From Sclerodactyla briareus (taxonomy: Eukaryota > Echinodermata > Holothuroidea > Dendrochirotida > Sclerodactylidae), in assembly GCA_026419785.1 (NCBI GenBank), contig JAODTK010001943.1, forward strand, positions 1-64,000: a DNA stretch of 64,000 nucleotides, in the 5' to 3' direction. Positions within the stretch are counted from its first letter, which is position 1. Each line of letters starts with the position of its first letter. The notes below the pieces were generated by a model. The model worked only from the letters and a program-made list of their open reading frames with translations. It did no database searches and had not been told where the DNA came from. This document shows positions 1 through 12,768 of the stretch, in pieces. A program made the position numbers and the translations under genes.

Positions 1-2278
1 GAACACACGATTGAAACCGATATACTGTTATACAGGTTTTGATCCCGATAGCTCGCATATTTATCGGTGTTTTTGAATGCAGTAATTCCCAGGCCGAACG
101 TGTTGTAAGTCCAAATAGGGAGGGGGAGGCAAATCAACACTTGACAGAATAAAACGATAAGAGTGTACAGGGCTTGTTATATACGGATCCACTTCCAGAC
201 TCTAGCGTCAATGAAAATAGGAAACATCGGCGATGAGCTGCTAGCTTCTTCGTATAATTAAAAGGGAATGCGGGGAAATTTTGCAATAGGCGGAGGAGTC
301 TGGTCGTAAATAGTTGAATAAAAGTCATCTTCGTGGATTCCATTGCCTATTCAAATAAAAAAGCGACTGAGCGAGCCTAGATATGCAGTTTAATTCGTGT
401 TAATACTAACATGCTGAGCGTTTAATATGCCTTTCAGAATAGTCGCACACTGGTGTATCATACGGAAATGGATACCGAAACACAGGAAAAACGTTACATT
501 GGCAACGTTACATTGTAAAATGCAGTTCTGTGGCTCGCCCCATTGTTCCAATCATGCATCATGGATGCAAGAATGAATATCCAGCAGTCATGGACAAGAT
601 GGGGATTTTTGTTTTTGGGGGAAAAATTTTATCTAGGTAAAGCCAATACGATAACGTGAATTTTAGGACCCTGCTGAATTGATCCGGTTTAAGGCTCTTA
701 AAGGTCACTCCTAGAGAAATTGCAAGGGCCAGACACAAATATACTATATTGATTTGAATACAATGCAGCTTGGTCATGAGTTCCTGCCAATTACGAACGT
801 AAAAAAGGCACCACCTGTTCTCTTCCTAAGTTGCCATAGATCAGGCCTGTGAGAGAAATATTGCCACACTGCGAAACCCTGTCAGCTTCGCGGAAATGGT
901 TGGTACCGGTGTTGATTCTGACATGTTAAGAGTAGCGGAGTGTTCGAAGCCTCACTTGAGAGAACAGCATGATGTTCGAACTCATTGGCAAATAATACAT
1001 GTGCAGGTGGAATTTGTAGACTACAAGATGTCAGTTCCCTCTGCAGTACTTAAAATAATCGATTCAGTGAAAATAACAGCAAACATCTCGTTCCTGATAG
1101 CAGAGATCTAACTAATAGAGCTGTCATACGCGCACTCTCTCAAGAAAGAGGAAAACAGGACAAGAACCAATTCACACCTACGTGCAGAGATCTTATCTCT
1201 CAAGTCAAACTATTACATGATCCCATCTAGAATAACAACTTTCCTCTCTTTAGCCGCCCCATCAGTACCGGAGAGTACTAAAATCGTCTATCATCATCAA
1301 CTGAGGAGTGATTGCTCCCTTCTAAAGTTGCATTTTTATCCCAGATAAGAATTGTCGACTTCTTCGGGCATGGAAACCAAGCATACCCACCAGCATTGTC
1401 AGGAATGGGCATGCTTTGATCAGTATTATTTTCCTTTACAGGGAGTTGCATAGTACCGACCGCGTCGTTAGCCCACAGTTAGAAAACAATAGGAGTAGCT
1501 ACCGCCAGCAAATCAGGGTTTCGAATCTTGGCCGGGGAATACAAAAGAACAAAAATGATATGTTACCTTCTAGTCGGGCGCTCAGAATGAAGGATTGAAG
1601 GAAAGGACAAACGAGGGAGCTGCTATGTGCTCGTTGCCCAATGTTGGTGATTTCCCCTTCTTTCACATTCCGTGAACCTTATGGTTCGCAGCTGGCAAAA
1701 GGTAGGGCCCAGAAAAGGCCACCAGACAGACATTACTCGGGACATGAGCCCAAGTGATTACGACCGCACGTTATAAGTTAGTGCAGCACATCAGCCGAGT
1801 AGAAGATTGTTTGATGGGTACTCCCCGATGGCTTGATAGCTGGCAGACGACGTAGCAAGTCCGCAGTCGCGTGGAGCTATCAAGATCATTCATGGAATGG
1901 ATGGGACACAGATGTGACACAGATTCCTCTTTGGAGATCGCCAGGAATACATAGACCGCTTCGAAGAAGTCACATCCGGTGTTTGTGCACCCCACATGTG
2001 ATAGCTGTTATTCGTATATGGAGTCTATTATTTATATGGAGGCTGTCCGAGATGGTAAGAACGTTATCGTGGTCTACTATATGACGTACCGACGCCCAGA
2101 TCAGTGTGACCCGGCCCGTCTGCCGGAAAGAATGCCTCACAGAAAGGGCGATGTTTATCCCTCCCCGATGCGTGTAATTCCTGTTGGACATGTGGACAGG
2201 GTTGTCTGTTTGCATGGCCGGTGTAATGGAGGTCAGGCAATGCTCGCTAACCAGGCACCTATCTCCAGTGGGAATAAT
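1..2278. other. Unassigned sequence
   Basis: I see no supported gene, RNA or repeat family here. Open frames are short and overlap on both strands. The longest (1979-2290 on plus, ending in the TA repeat) shows no family motif and overlaps a minus frame of similar length, which is what chance would give. One B-box-like word near 1513 (ggtttcgaatc) was not accompanied by a convincing A box. Confidence 0.5.
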
Positions 2279-2309
<31 letters not shown>

Positions 2310-2434
2310 TATATCTATATATATATATATATATAGATATATTAATTTTTAAATAATATTAATATATAATATATTATATATTATCTATCTAAAGATATAT
2401 ATATGTATATATATATATATATTATAGTATATAT

Positions 2435-2490
<56 letters not shown>

Positions 2491-2520
2491 TTATATATAT
2501 ATATATATATATATATTAAT
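2279..2520. repeat. (TA)n microsatellite
   Basis: About 240 bp of nearly pure TA dinucleotide with a few interruptions (ctat, taattttt, tcatta). It is a simple-sequence repeat able to form cruciforms. The minus-strand open frame that runs out of the adjacent LINE tail reads into this repeat as an IY-repeat and has no coding meaning there. Confidence 0.97.
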
Positions 2521-2669
2521 GATAGGCGGACCTCGAATGAGAGCAAAATATTGTAGGTCGGAACTCCTTATAGTTGGTACCAATTTGTCCCAGCCCAGGT
2601 CAGAATGTATAATTTGATCTCTGGAGGGGGCATAGTGCACAACAATTAGAATAGCATGTTCAAGTATAA

Positions 2670-2945
2670 ATGCAACATACCACGGTGAAAGGCCTCCTCC
2701 GGGCAAGCGGACCAGCCTGGGCCTGGTCCATCCCCCCCAACTCATGAGGTACCACGAAGCTGCGCAATCACGAGCTACGGGGGCGTTCCGGCAGTCGGCC
2801 TCAACCCGCTGGATTAGCCGTTCACAAGAACGCGGTGAGCATGATCGTCCGCCGGGAGCGCGCCATATGCCAAAGAAGCGCAGTTGACAATCGCGAATCA
2901 GGCAGGAAACATTCCCATCCGCCGCCCCCGAGAACCCTGACATTA
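2670..2945 (-). mobile_element. LINE ORF2 C-terminal tail fragment, copy 1
   Basis: GC-rich block that stands out from AT-rich flanks. On the minus strand it reads ...CQLRFFGIW... then RVEADCRNAPVARDCAASW, which fits the LRFFGH(V/M)AR...W(L)..VE.D... tail found at the extreme C terminus of several non-LTR retrotransposon polyproteins (family knowledge; clade not determined, RTE-like is possible). The same nucleotide family recurs at 4669-5062 and 35060-35166: shared words include cctccgggcaagcg, gccatatgc and the cccgagaaccctg end. Reading frames shift inside the block, so it is dead. Only the last ~90 codons are represented; no RT core is seen upstream (to the right). Confidence 0.6.
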
Positions 2946-4668
2946 TATAGTGATCATTCAGCGGTAACCGAGGATGCGGAGAAGTGAGGTGTCAGAAAGA
3001 AATTTCAAGTCAAACGACGTCTGCATCCCAGCAGTGACGTCCAGGCGCACTAGAATATGACAAGACTGGAAGAAAAATAGAGCCAAAAAACACGGAGTTT
3101 GGTTTATTTGCTCAGATAACGCCACCACCAGACACCACTGTCCAGTGAATTCATGACTCCATCTGCCAAGTCCAAGCATCTACATGAACATCGGCTCGCA
3201 CGATGCAGAGGACTAACACCACTGCCGCGGTAACAAATGAACTTTGCTGCTTTAGTAAGGTCCTAGTAAAAACCTTTCGCCAGATGTCGAATCTTTAGTA
3301 ATGTTGGTTTGCCTCTCGACCCTAATATTCCATAGACTACACCACAACGTATATGGGCAACGTCTCCAGAATATCAAATTTGGGTAGCATAGGGCCATTG
3401 CAATTCTTCAAAAAAAAAATTTTATGCGAAGTTTTCATATAGGTATGTACTGAATGACCTCGGCCAGAGGTCAGCAACTATAGGCTTATTTCCCAATCGA
3501 GGACACCCACTACCGAATTTTGCTCACATGATTGTCTCTCCAGAATATCGGGCGGCAAGCTCCTCCGAATTATTTACACGCACACACTTATATCAGATTG
3601 ACGCCAGCGGTATTCGTGGGAGGCTACACGGTTATGTCTCGTGATTTAAAGGCTGTGCTGTTTCGAGGATGCACACCATCATACAAAGTTAACTGGCACT
3701 CGGTACCAACGAGCTAGCTACTGATCGGCGGGATAAGAACTGAACTCGATTTGCTATCACTGAAATGTTATGGAATCGAGCCCGTCGAAATCTTACCGCG
3801 AGAATGTTCGTATTCGTTCCGCCAAGCTGCTCAAAGCGAACGAGAGTCGGTCGAACCCTACACTGATACACAGCGGGAATAATTTACGGGTTACCAGATG
3901 TTTGTTTTGATGGGATAGCACTGTGATATAGGGAATGTCAATCAGCGTTGATAAAGCGTGTTGCCGGACTCAATTGAAAATGTTCGATTGTTCAGAGGCG
4001 TCACTTTATGAAACCTCGTAAACACATCGTATCTTTGGAAAATATATATGTCTAACTGCCCACTTAATTGATGACTTGGGAATAGGAGGGATAAACAGTA
4101 ATGTATCTTCGTTGACAGTTCGACCCAGAGATTGAACTAGGTTGGGTTATATACTGACGGAGGCAGCCTTCACTGCTTCAGGACACGGCGCTGATAGAAA
4201 CTCGCTCAGCTGTTGTGTGGAAGTTTCGAGCGTCTAGACAGTGATCAAGGAGGGGACATCGGTACGGGACTGTCAATAATAGCGGAAAAGCTATCACATT
4301 TGCAGGTCGCTGGAATATTTTCGTGTTACCCAGATAGCCACAGACGAAATTTCTTGCCTGCCACGGCAGCATTTGACATGAAAATATAAGGGATTCCAAG
4401 CAAGTGTCAGATTCGAGCAGACTTCATACTCGAATGTATATAGATGGCATTGGACCTATACATACAGATAATAGAGTTCATGCACTCACTATGGGGAACA
4501 CGCAATACCAAAATATGGCCTTGATCCATTCATCTTTTATCGTGTTTAGCCACGTATTGACCAAATATTGTCCATGTATTCTCCCCGTTTTGTTTTTTTT
4601 TGGCATCAATAAAAGTCGGCATATCAAAAACCACACAGGGTTTTTGTACTCAAAATTTGACTACTAAT
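2946..4668. other. Unassigned sequence
   Basis: No supported gene or repeat family. Words such as tctccagaatatc (3365, 3539) resemble the ~300-bp-period repeat described at 10240 but the similarity is too short to call. Open frames are under 90 codons and show no motifs. Confidence 0.45.
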
Positions 4669-5062
4669 TACTCACTCACTCACTCTCGGAAGTACATACC
4701 AGGAAGACACCCAGCCGCATCCGACCGCCGCTTTTCCAAACGCCCAGCCTTCCGGGCAAGCGACCAGGCATAGGCTGGAACCTCCCACCCCCCCACCCCC
4801 CAGGAGGAACACCCCCACCTCCCCGAGGTACCCACGAGAATCCCGTTCACACAGGGCGGGCAGGATCGTCTGCAGGCGGGCCATATGCTAAACAAGGCGA
4901 TCAAATCAGGCCGCCACCCTTCACTATCCCCGCCTCCCGAAGACCCTGGCAAGGGATACCACGATCCTGACATTGAAGTAAGATGAAGTAGGATAGCCAA
5001 AAGGAATTCAATCTGGTTCGAGCCATAGTTTGCGTTCGAGTCCCTACTGACCAAAATTTCGG
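4669..5062 (-). mobile_element. LINE ORF2 C-terminal tail fragment, copy 2, with (TGAG)n tail
   Basis: Second member of the GC-rich LINE-tail family. On the minus strand frames read LIALFSIWPACRRSCPP, and then, after shifts, AYAWSLARKAGRLEKRRSDA followed by AGCLPGMY and a stop. This fits the A.A..LAR...R.....DAA..C end of LINE ORF2 products. Directly after it, at 4669-4686, the minus strand runs into gagtgagtgagtgag, a short simple-repeat tail as LINEs often carry. Runs of C (4787-4800) break the frame. A B-box-like word (gttcgagtccc) lies at 5034 on the plus strand but no matching A box is clear. The copy is a 5'-truncated, non-functional remnant. Confidence 0.62.
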
Positions 5063-6384
5063 GACCAATTTACCCCAGTTGTGCTTAGAGTGACACTCTT
5101 TGCCGGGTTCTCCACAAACATACAAACGCACCGTTTCCATCATATACATTCGCATACTAAACAAATTTCTGTCAAGCTCAACGACATACAGGAAAATATG
5201 TAGAGTGTTTATTTGACCACAGCTCCTTAACCTGCAGAAAGTACGTGTGATACAAACATTGATGGCCATTTTATCCTATGAAATTCCCAACACTCGTGAA
5301 TAACTACTTGGGACTGATTTCTCTCTATCACGACCAACATCCCCCCCCCCCCCCCTCCCCCATGTGGAGTACAGCCAAGCTGACATGGATTTGCAAGTCG
5401 AAAAACCCCGCCGCCCGCTATGACAATTTCATTCCCCCTCCATGCCCACAGGCAATGCCTCCCTGGTGTATCACTTCTCCCTGCAGCCGAACTTTCTTCC
5501 TTACCAAATCATACTTCCCACCCATACAGCAGACTGGGGACGAACCCATCTTATTAATGATTCCAGAAATGAAAAGTAGCATGCCGGATATTCATTGTTT
5601 ATCTACCCAAAAGATCACCTTCAATGTATTGTTCTAATTCTTGCGTGGCACAGTGAATGACCCACTGCAGGTGTATGACAGCAAACACAGATAAACAACT
5701 GACGTGGTATAGCCTAGTAGGCTAGTAGAAATACATGCTGGCCCGGGTTAAGAACACAGCATTTTCTGACCTTGAACGTAGCGGACGTGAGATCTATTTG
5801 TCTTATTCTGTAGTAAATGTGTCGTGATTGATAAACTATCAGGACGCACCTGATCGTATTCTGGCTGAGGCAAATAAAAAACGACTGTCGTCGAGGAAAC
5901 GACGCGAAAACAAATCTAGATAGTCTCTTGATGTGATTTCCACTACGCATTAATTAACTGAATCTAAAAGCCCGCCTCCTTTCTGTTCATAGTATTTCGT
6001 AGCCTTCAGTGCTTTATTTCATTTTCCTAAATCATAGACTCATACTATGAATAAATTACTCCCTAGGTTAGTACCCCTTCCCGTACGATCCGGATCGAAG
6101 AAATATATGCCTCCACACCTTACAATGTCACCATGACATTGATAGTCACACATGGCTGCCTCCGCTGTGGAGGACACTGAATGCTTACCCGCTAATAACT
6201 TCATCGACATTCCAGTGTTGGAATATTGATCTCAAGAGTTGTAGACCTTCATGACATGTTGCATAAAACCCAGAGATTGGTTTATGACTGCCAACACCGG
6301 GGGGTTTTGGTGACCATTAGCCTCATACAGCACATTGGTGATCAATGTTATCAAGCCAACATTCAATCCCTATAATACATATAA
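5063..6384. other. Unassigned sequence with a poly-C run
   Basis: No gene supported. A run of about 15 C lies at 5341-5355. The plus open frame at 5278-5637 crosses that run and is proline-rich only because of it. Nothing else recognised. Confidence 0.45.
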
Positions 6385-6535
6385 CTAGGATTGGGGCGCA
6401 CTGGTCGGTAATTGTACAATTTATGGACGGGTTTTGCGACCCCCGTTGCTTATCGTTGGGGTAATCATCAAGTGGGGCTTTCAGGTCCGGCGCCGTCAGA
6501 GCCAATGGTAACTTAACACACTGGGAAAATAAACT
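6385..6535 (+). repeat. Dispersed repeat family A, copy 1
   Basis: About 150 bp clearly related to 13736-13880 in the same orientation. Shared stretches include gtacaatttatggac, a variant of acccgcgtcgctta, and the aggaaaataa-like right end. The two copies differ by many substitutions and small indels, so the duplication is old. I do not recognise the family and see no coding potential or terminal repeats. Confidence 0.6.
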
Positions 6536-8000
6536 CACAACAAATGAGGCTCATCAGAGCACTTATGGGTGGATTAGTGAAGCAGAATTCCATTATGAAA
6601 TACATTTATGAGATGTTTTGTAAGCATTTGTGGATTATGATCTCGATGGCAGTGAAGCTGCAGTCAATAAAAGATACAGTCTTCTCATCTTTATCCGATA
6701 ACAAAAGGGATTCTCAATTTGCAATGGATGTTAAATGTTCCAGAAGTATCCAGGTAATGGCTTTATTCACTGGAGCAATGTAAATAGTCTGATAGTTGTC
6801 GCACGGTGTGACTGGAGTGCTTACCGCCGACAATTGGTGTGCGGAGTACCTCCAGCACTTACCAATGTTGGTCAAAGAGAGTTTTCGAATTCAGCACTGC
6901 TAGGAATGACAGGGAGATTTTGAAGGCAGGTTTGTAGCGGGACAAATCTCCACATAACTTGTAGTTTATATACTGTATGAATGAACAGTTGATTAGGGGT
7001 TCAGTGGTGAAATATTTATCCTACGTTCGCTAAACAGGTACTGTGCATTATTTGGAGCATAACTCCGCTCCTTTGAAACACACATTCGTGCGTATTTTCA
7101 TCGTACCCTCCCATAACATTTTTTTACTTTCGAATACATCCTATCCGATCATTCCCCCTCCATTTTAGGAGGGATGGGGACTGACTAACCAGTGTCAAGC
7201 TCCTTTATTTTTAGGTATGCACCCAATGCACAACACGCCAGTAATCTTGTATACAACCATTCCAATTACATCTAATTCCAAGTGGCATTCTCCATACTTA
7301 CGTACTGAGGCACACAAAGCCAAAAATCCATCAATTCGTATCCACTCGCTTGGATATTGCCTATTCATCACGTATGGTCCTTGTAGCAACGAATCTTTTA
7401 AAAGAGAATTTGCCCTCTAGGGAGTCCTTGACAACTGCCTCCCTTATTCTTCTGCAGGATTCTCTCACTAGCTTTCGATAATCAACCCAAGGTCGCCGGT
7501 AATCCAAGCAGACAGAACCTCCTCGCCCGGGGCAAAAAAAATTTTTAATATCACTACTCCATGTTTGGTTAGTGAGGTTTGTGAGGATAAATCAACTGTA
7601 GTGTGCTGGGGCCTGAGGTGGTTCATGCCTATCGTCTCTTGTTTTCAAGGATCGAGTCCAAGAAATTATGTCACTCTGTCACGCCATATAGCGTCCAATA
7701 TTGATCGGATATCGACGACAGTCCACTGTTTTATTCAGTGGGCATATATACATGTGATGTCCCCCGAAATGTTTTGCACTAACAATTACATAAAAGATTA
7801 CTACCGATTAGTGTTTCCCACCCTTTGATTACGGATTTATCTATTCCTGTTCGGAGGCTACTGTAACGTCAGTACGCTCACGACAGACGAAAGGCTTGTT
7901 ATCAAGGGATCAACTTCTCGAGATTATGATGTTTCGTAACTAGCCGTAGCTAATTAAACATTTGATCAAGAGGTATCGCCGTAAGTCCCTTTGCAACACT
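6536..8000. other. Unassigned sequence
   Basis: No supported feature. Open frames (for example 6544-6783 and 7565-7828 on plus) are under 90 codons, with no motif or homology that I recognise. Confidence 0.45.

Positions 8001-8051
<51 letters not shown>
8001..8051 (+). repeat. Homopolymer G51
   Basis: An uninterrupted run of 51 G. Such a run can form stacked G-quadruplexes and is a classic place for sequencing or assembly length error, so the exact length should be doubted. Confidence 0.95.
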
Positions 8052-8052
<1 letters not shown>

Positions 8053-9557
8053 GTTCACGCATGAAGAGCTTACATGCAACGGACTAACGTGCACTATTGT
8101 AGCCTAAAGAGGATCATCATTTTTTGTGGGATACCCATGTGACACACAGGTCTATTGTCCATGTATTGCATTTTATTTCATATTAATCAGATACGAGGTT
8201 TAAGAAAGCCTTGTTTGCAGCAAGATTTTTTTTTTGGCATCAGATGTCTCCCCTAGCGACACTCCAGTACTACTCGAATTAGGACCACCAAACATTTGCA
8301 TCCAGAGTTTTTCCGGAACCAGAATTTAAAGCCTTCTTTGCGGGGTGGTCAATGGCGAGGCGAAGGAAGGACCTATCGCTGTGTCTCACTCCTCAACAGA
8401 AACTACCCGTCATGCGGGTTGGAGAAAAGGTGTGCGAATATGAAACGGTGCCATACATGTCATGACTCGCCTTTGAGAGTCTAGTTATATTAAGTTGTGA
8501 AACAATAAGTGTTGACGAGGATTCCATCCCATGTACTAACGACCAGGGAGTTAATGGAATGGTTTGTGAGTATGACACGATTGTTATAATAGTTATAACT
8601 TGGACCATTTTACTGCATCATAATTTAATCCCCACCGAAATTGGCCCCTCCCCAACTCTCAGTTTGGTTAAAGGCATGCCTTCTTCACACGAGCCTTTTG
8701 CCTGGAGGGCAATTCAGTTTACTTAATAATACAGAGAATATGTTGCTGTAACGCTGGCAATGGGAGAATCGTGGGAAGATGTTTGGTGGTGAGAGGAGGC
8801 CTTACCCTAAAGGAAGCATCATCCTTCACCTAATGATAGGGTTCTATTCCATTTCTAAATACCATATTTTGTGGATGTGTAAGACGGAACTTAAATATCA
8901 TTATCATTAAAATATTTCTCTTAGGTGTTTAGAAGAAACCAATCAAAAATTTGGGGGTTTTCTCACGTGGAAAGTAGTAAATGTTACGCGGACGTACATT
9001 GCAGCCGAAAAACTCATAGAGTTATAAAAAAACAGAACTAAATCAGCTTGTTGTGATTTTCTTACATGTACTGTTAAAGTAATTGAAGACAAGCTACAAT
9101 ATTTTTACTGGTGCGCCCACAATGAAAAGTTTGTTCAGCCTTCTAGGTGACTCCACACCCAAAGATTATTTTAGCGTAGGCATGCGACTGTATGTAGGTT
9201 TCACACCTGTCACTCATTTGACGAGTGCACACACTAAATCGGTTTTTTTCACAATGGACAGTGATGTGAGAACATTATGGCCAGTAACAACCTCATGCAA
9301 ATACAAGCCTAGCCTATTTCATTTATCAAATTCATATTCTACTACAACATTACAATGATATAGTCCTAAGTTAGGCTTCGCGAATAGATTGGGCTGGATA
9401 GTGTTGTTTGGCCTATTTCTTCTTGACGGCGACTGTGTAACGTAATTTGTAGATTTGTTAGGTGAATTTTTATGGTCGCCTAGGCTAGGCGGCACGCTGA
9501 GGGCCTAACGTTAGCAAAACATGAGCCTAAGGTCGGAGCCCCTGCACTTCAGCTACT
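8052..9557. other. Unassigned sequence
   Basis: No gene, RNA or repeat supported. The plus frame at 9083-9358 has 91 codons but no family features. Confidence 0.45.
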
Positions 9558-10014
9558 TGACGCAAAGGTCCGGAATCGGCAGTAAGGTGGCAACACCAAC
9601 GAAAGCTTTGAATGGAACACGCTAATTGTTTAGGAGACTTATAGACGGTAATGGTTGATGAAAACGCAAATTGTCTTCGTTATAGCCGCCCTGATGGCGT
9701 TTTAACGCATGGAATACTTGCTATATTTTTAAGGGACAAAGAAATCATTGAAATATTTTCGGCAGGAGCGTTATTTTGGCCGAAAATTGAGGATTTTCGG
9801 GCGATTACGTAATCGTGTTTCTGACGTCAGGATAACCTATCGACAACAACAACAAAAACACAACAAGCACAACATAGCATTGCGACACGTGCGATGTGCG
9901 TGTAAGCCTAACGACGGTGACAAGTCGGGGCAATTTGTATTCAATTAGACAGTGTTCCATCAAAGCTTTCCTGTGTGTTGCCACCTTACGTGATTCCGGG
10001 GGAACTTTGCGTCA
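9558..10014. mobile_element. MITE-like non-autonomous DNA element with ~71-bp terminal inverted repeats
   Basis: The left arm (9558-9628) and the reverse complement of the right arm (9942-10014) match along their length. Both start TGACGCAAAG, continue with a variant of ggaatc, then share taaggtggcaacac and gaaagctttg, and end ...ctaattg. The arms differ by scattered substitutions and small indels. The whole unit is 457 bp with a ~313-bp interior that encodes no transposase; a 66-codon frame (9748-9948) inside is Q/N/R-rich and unrecognised. Terminal inverted repeats with a short non-coding core are the structure of a MITE or foldback element. No clear target-site duplication could be seen, so the superfamily is not assigned. 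Confidence 0.82.
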
Positions 10015-10239
10015 GAGGAATATGTGTTTCTGAAACTGAAACTCACGCGCTCTTCAAAAAACGTTATAATTTAGTGGTAATGAACCTTCGAATATTATAT
10101 ACCAATTGACTGAGTGTTTAACTAGCTATTAGTGATAGCTAATTGGCACAAAAATCCCCATAATTATTGCAATGTTTACTATAATGTTGAATTATTCGTG
10201 CATTAGAGCAATCAAGGTTTAATGATTACTCTCAATAAC
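10015..10239. other. Unassigned sequence
   Basis: AT-rich spacer between the MITE and the next repeat. No feature seen. Confidence 0.4.
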
Positions 10240-10630
10240 AAAGCTACACACCAAATTCCAACTTGATATACCAGCATTCTGGACTTATCGTGTTTACAAG
10301 CATGTCCAGAAGAATTGACCCTATGTTGACCTGGAGCCACAACAGTGGGGTTATGTATTCATCTTGGGCGATTCACATACCAAGATATGAACTTCATCCA
10401 TCCAGGTGGCACGGTCGAGTATCGTGTTACCACGCCGAATTGGCACACCCCCAAAATATCTCGACTTTTCACAAAAATTTTATATTCTCACCAAATTAAC
10501 CCGACCTAAACCAAAAAAAAACAATAGGGTCCCTGGACTCCATAAGAGAGCTATGCACCAAATGCCAAACTTGATTCGTCTAACCGTTTCTGGACGTTTG
10601 TGGTTTACAAGGTTTCAGACTTTCAGATCT
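10240..10630 (+). repeat. Dispersed ~300-bp-period repeat family B, locus 1
   Basis: The block contains one full period plus a partial second: the phrase around agctacacaccaaattc (10242) returns as agctatgcaccaaatgc (10550), about 307 bp later, each followed by a variant of aacttgat...tctgga...gtttacaag. In between are ttgacct, acaataggg, gatatgaacttcat and tccaggtggcac. The same phrases, in the same order, occur at 55786-56310. I have an impression that phrases of this kind (acaatagggtccctggactcc) are common in marine invertebrate genomes, but could not check. No coding signal. Confidence 0.65.
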
Positions 10631-12185
10631 TAAAACACCGCTAAGACGCCACTAGTGTCTAGTACATTATGTTAAGTAGATTTACAGAGTTTAAACAGTC
10701 GTTGGACATGGCGATTCCCAGATTGCACTTGTCTATTAAAACAAGAACGCGACACTACGTAGTGATTCCTTGCATATTGGATGCTAACGAGTCGAATCTC
10801 CCATGTATTGACCCCTGTTGTGGGTGGTATTGTCGATAGGCTATATAGACAACGATCTACCCCTCTGTCGCACCCTAACGATAAGCCTTTGGACCTTACC
10901 ACACAAAAACAGGGGGGGGGGGAGGGAACAAGCAGAGGAGTGAGCAGTTTCAAGTAAAGCCAGTTATGTCAGTATTGGTCTGATTAGGGTTTCCACGATG
11001 ACAACCGTTTTCTTTTCGAGCAGGCTGGGTAAATACTGGTCAGGCTTTCTTCCCAGTGAAACCTGTCTGGGAGGGGGGGGGGGGCAGTCTCCACCCAACC
11101 TTCTGTCTCGTATACACTACTGGTGGTTACGTTTTAAAATCAACTTTGATAATTGGCCTACTATGTTGAGAATGCCCATAAATATAATCATAAATTTTTT
11201 TGTCATAAGCCACTGGGAGTTAGGGTATGCATAGCCTTACACTGCGAGCTTAATACACAAGTAAACCTTGCAAGTTTATAGGTGCGTTCTTGAGACTGAC
11301 CCAGTGATAATACAAAACACTGTTGACTATAGGCCAGCATGGGTGAAGGATAGTATGCTCATTACTGCAGTGCACCAGACAATATCAGTCTGCCAGGGGA
11401 TGGTGTGTGTATAATGAAAAAGTGGACAATTGGAAGTATACAGGGTATTACAGTAATATCTACACACTTTTACTTGGGTGCCATCTGTGAAGGTGGCCGT
11501 TTTCTTCAAATTGGGTATTCACATACCCCTTGAGTGATACATATAATCGGGGAACTGCGGCAACAATTATGTAGTTTTTTTTTTTATCTGGCACAAGCAT
11601 TCTAAAATTTGCTGAGTGGCAGGGGCCACACGAATATAATACAAAGTTCAAACGAAATGTAGGCTACCATGAATAGTGAAATACAGGAGTTCGTCTAGGC
11701 GAACAAAACTTTTCATAAGAACATCCCTCTAAAATGTTTGTTGCCAAGATGTCCATGTCAAACGTCAATTTAACAACTTCCCGTCATGTCTATGTGCATG
11801 TGTGGCTGTGTCTGTGTCTGGTGTGTGTGTGTGTGTGTGTCGGTCTGTGTGTGTTTGTGTGTGCAAACGGTATCAAGTTCCATTGAAGCACGTGGGTTGC
11901 CATGTAGTGGGATGAACCTATGTTTTTTAGTACATTTCATGGTCCATGTCAAGCCAACGAGGGCCAAGTTAAGAAAAAAAACCTTGTCACACAGATATGT
12001 ATGATAGCAAGTAACTATTTAGTTCATACTTGGTATGTGAATTGCACATATAGTGAGGATGAACCCTATTGTTTTTTTGTGTCAGGTCAAGGTTATTGAA
12101 GGGGTCACTACAGCATAGGGCAGGGCATCGTTCTATATCTTGACAATGAAACATTTTCAGAGCAAGTTGTAATGAAAGTTTTGTT
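10631..12185. other. Unassigned sequence with GT-rich and poly-G tracts
   Basis: Poly-G tracts lie near 10912-10921 and 11073-11083, and a (GT)n-rich stretch at about 11795-11870. Frames over the GT stretch encode only C/V repeats. No gene supported. Confidence 0.5.
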
Positions 12186-12690
12186 TGGCCTAGTGAATAT
12201 ACTTATCCTCGGCTACAAGAGTTCAAAACACAGCTGCCCGTGAAGTTGGCAGGGTTAAGAAATTTACAACATGTTCCCCCTATTCTGAGAGAACTACACT
12301 GGTTGGCATTCCTCAGCGGACGACTATAAGGTTCTCCTCATGCATTTCGTGCTATCAAAAAACTGGTACTCCAGCCTATTTACATAAGTTGCTACACACA
12401 CAGAGTCAACACAGACCTATTCGCTCCCATCTTCACCATCAACTTCAGGTTCCCGGGTCTCGAACAAATATATGGTTACCATAGCCTCCATTAACTAAGT
12501 TCCCCGCTTTGGAACTCCCCTTCCTGTTGATTTGAGATCTCCGCCTCTATTCGATCTTTCGTCACTTTCGTCAGCGGATCTAAAACTTTTCTTTTTTCGC
12601 AAGCCCTAATGGTTTCCCTGCACTCCTCACAAGCACCCGTGAGCGCATTGAACAACTCTTTTGGAGTTTTGCGCTATATAAGACTATTTA
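12186..12690 (+). mobile_element. CR1/L2-type LINE 3' end, copy 1
   Basis: Plus-strand remnant of the extreme C terminus of a CR1/L2-type ORF2 with its short 3' UTR. In shifting frames I read VQNTAAREVGRVKKF (12213 onward) and VPPILRELHWL (12272-12304), matching the conserved VQN.AAR...........I.P.L..LHWLPV block. Further on are degraded forms of the SFK..LK..LF end and the phrase gcgctatataagacta (12671), typical just before the 3' tail of this group. It is 5'-truncated (no RT core), with several frameshifts. The element runs directly into a TTA microsatellite, its probable 3' tail. Confidence 0.85.
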
Positions 12691-12768
12691 CTTATTATTA
12701 TATATTAATTTTATTAATTATTATTATTATTATTAATTATTATTATTAATTATTATTATTACATCATC
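12691..12768. repeat. (TTA)n microsatellite, LINE tail
   Basis: About 75 bp of TTA/ATT repeat with interruptions, directly following the LINE 3' UTR. Confidence 0.9.

Noticed and set aside
1500-1560. B-box-like ggtttcgaatc as a possible tRNA or SINE
   Set aside because: No matching A box or folding partner; a single degenerate word is not enough.
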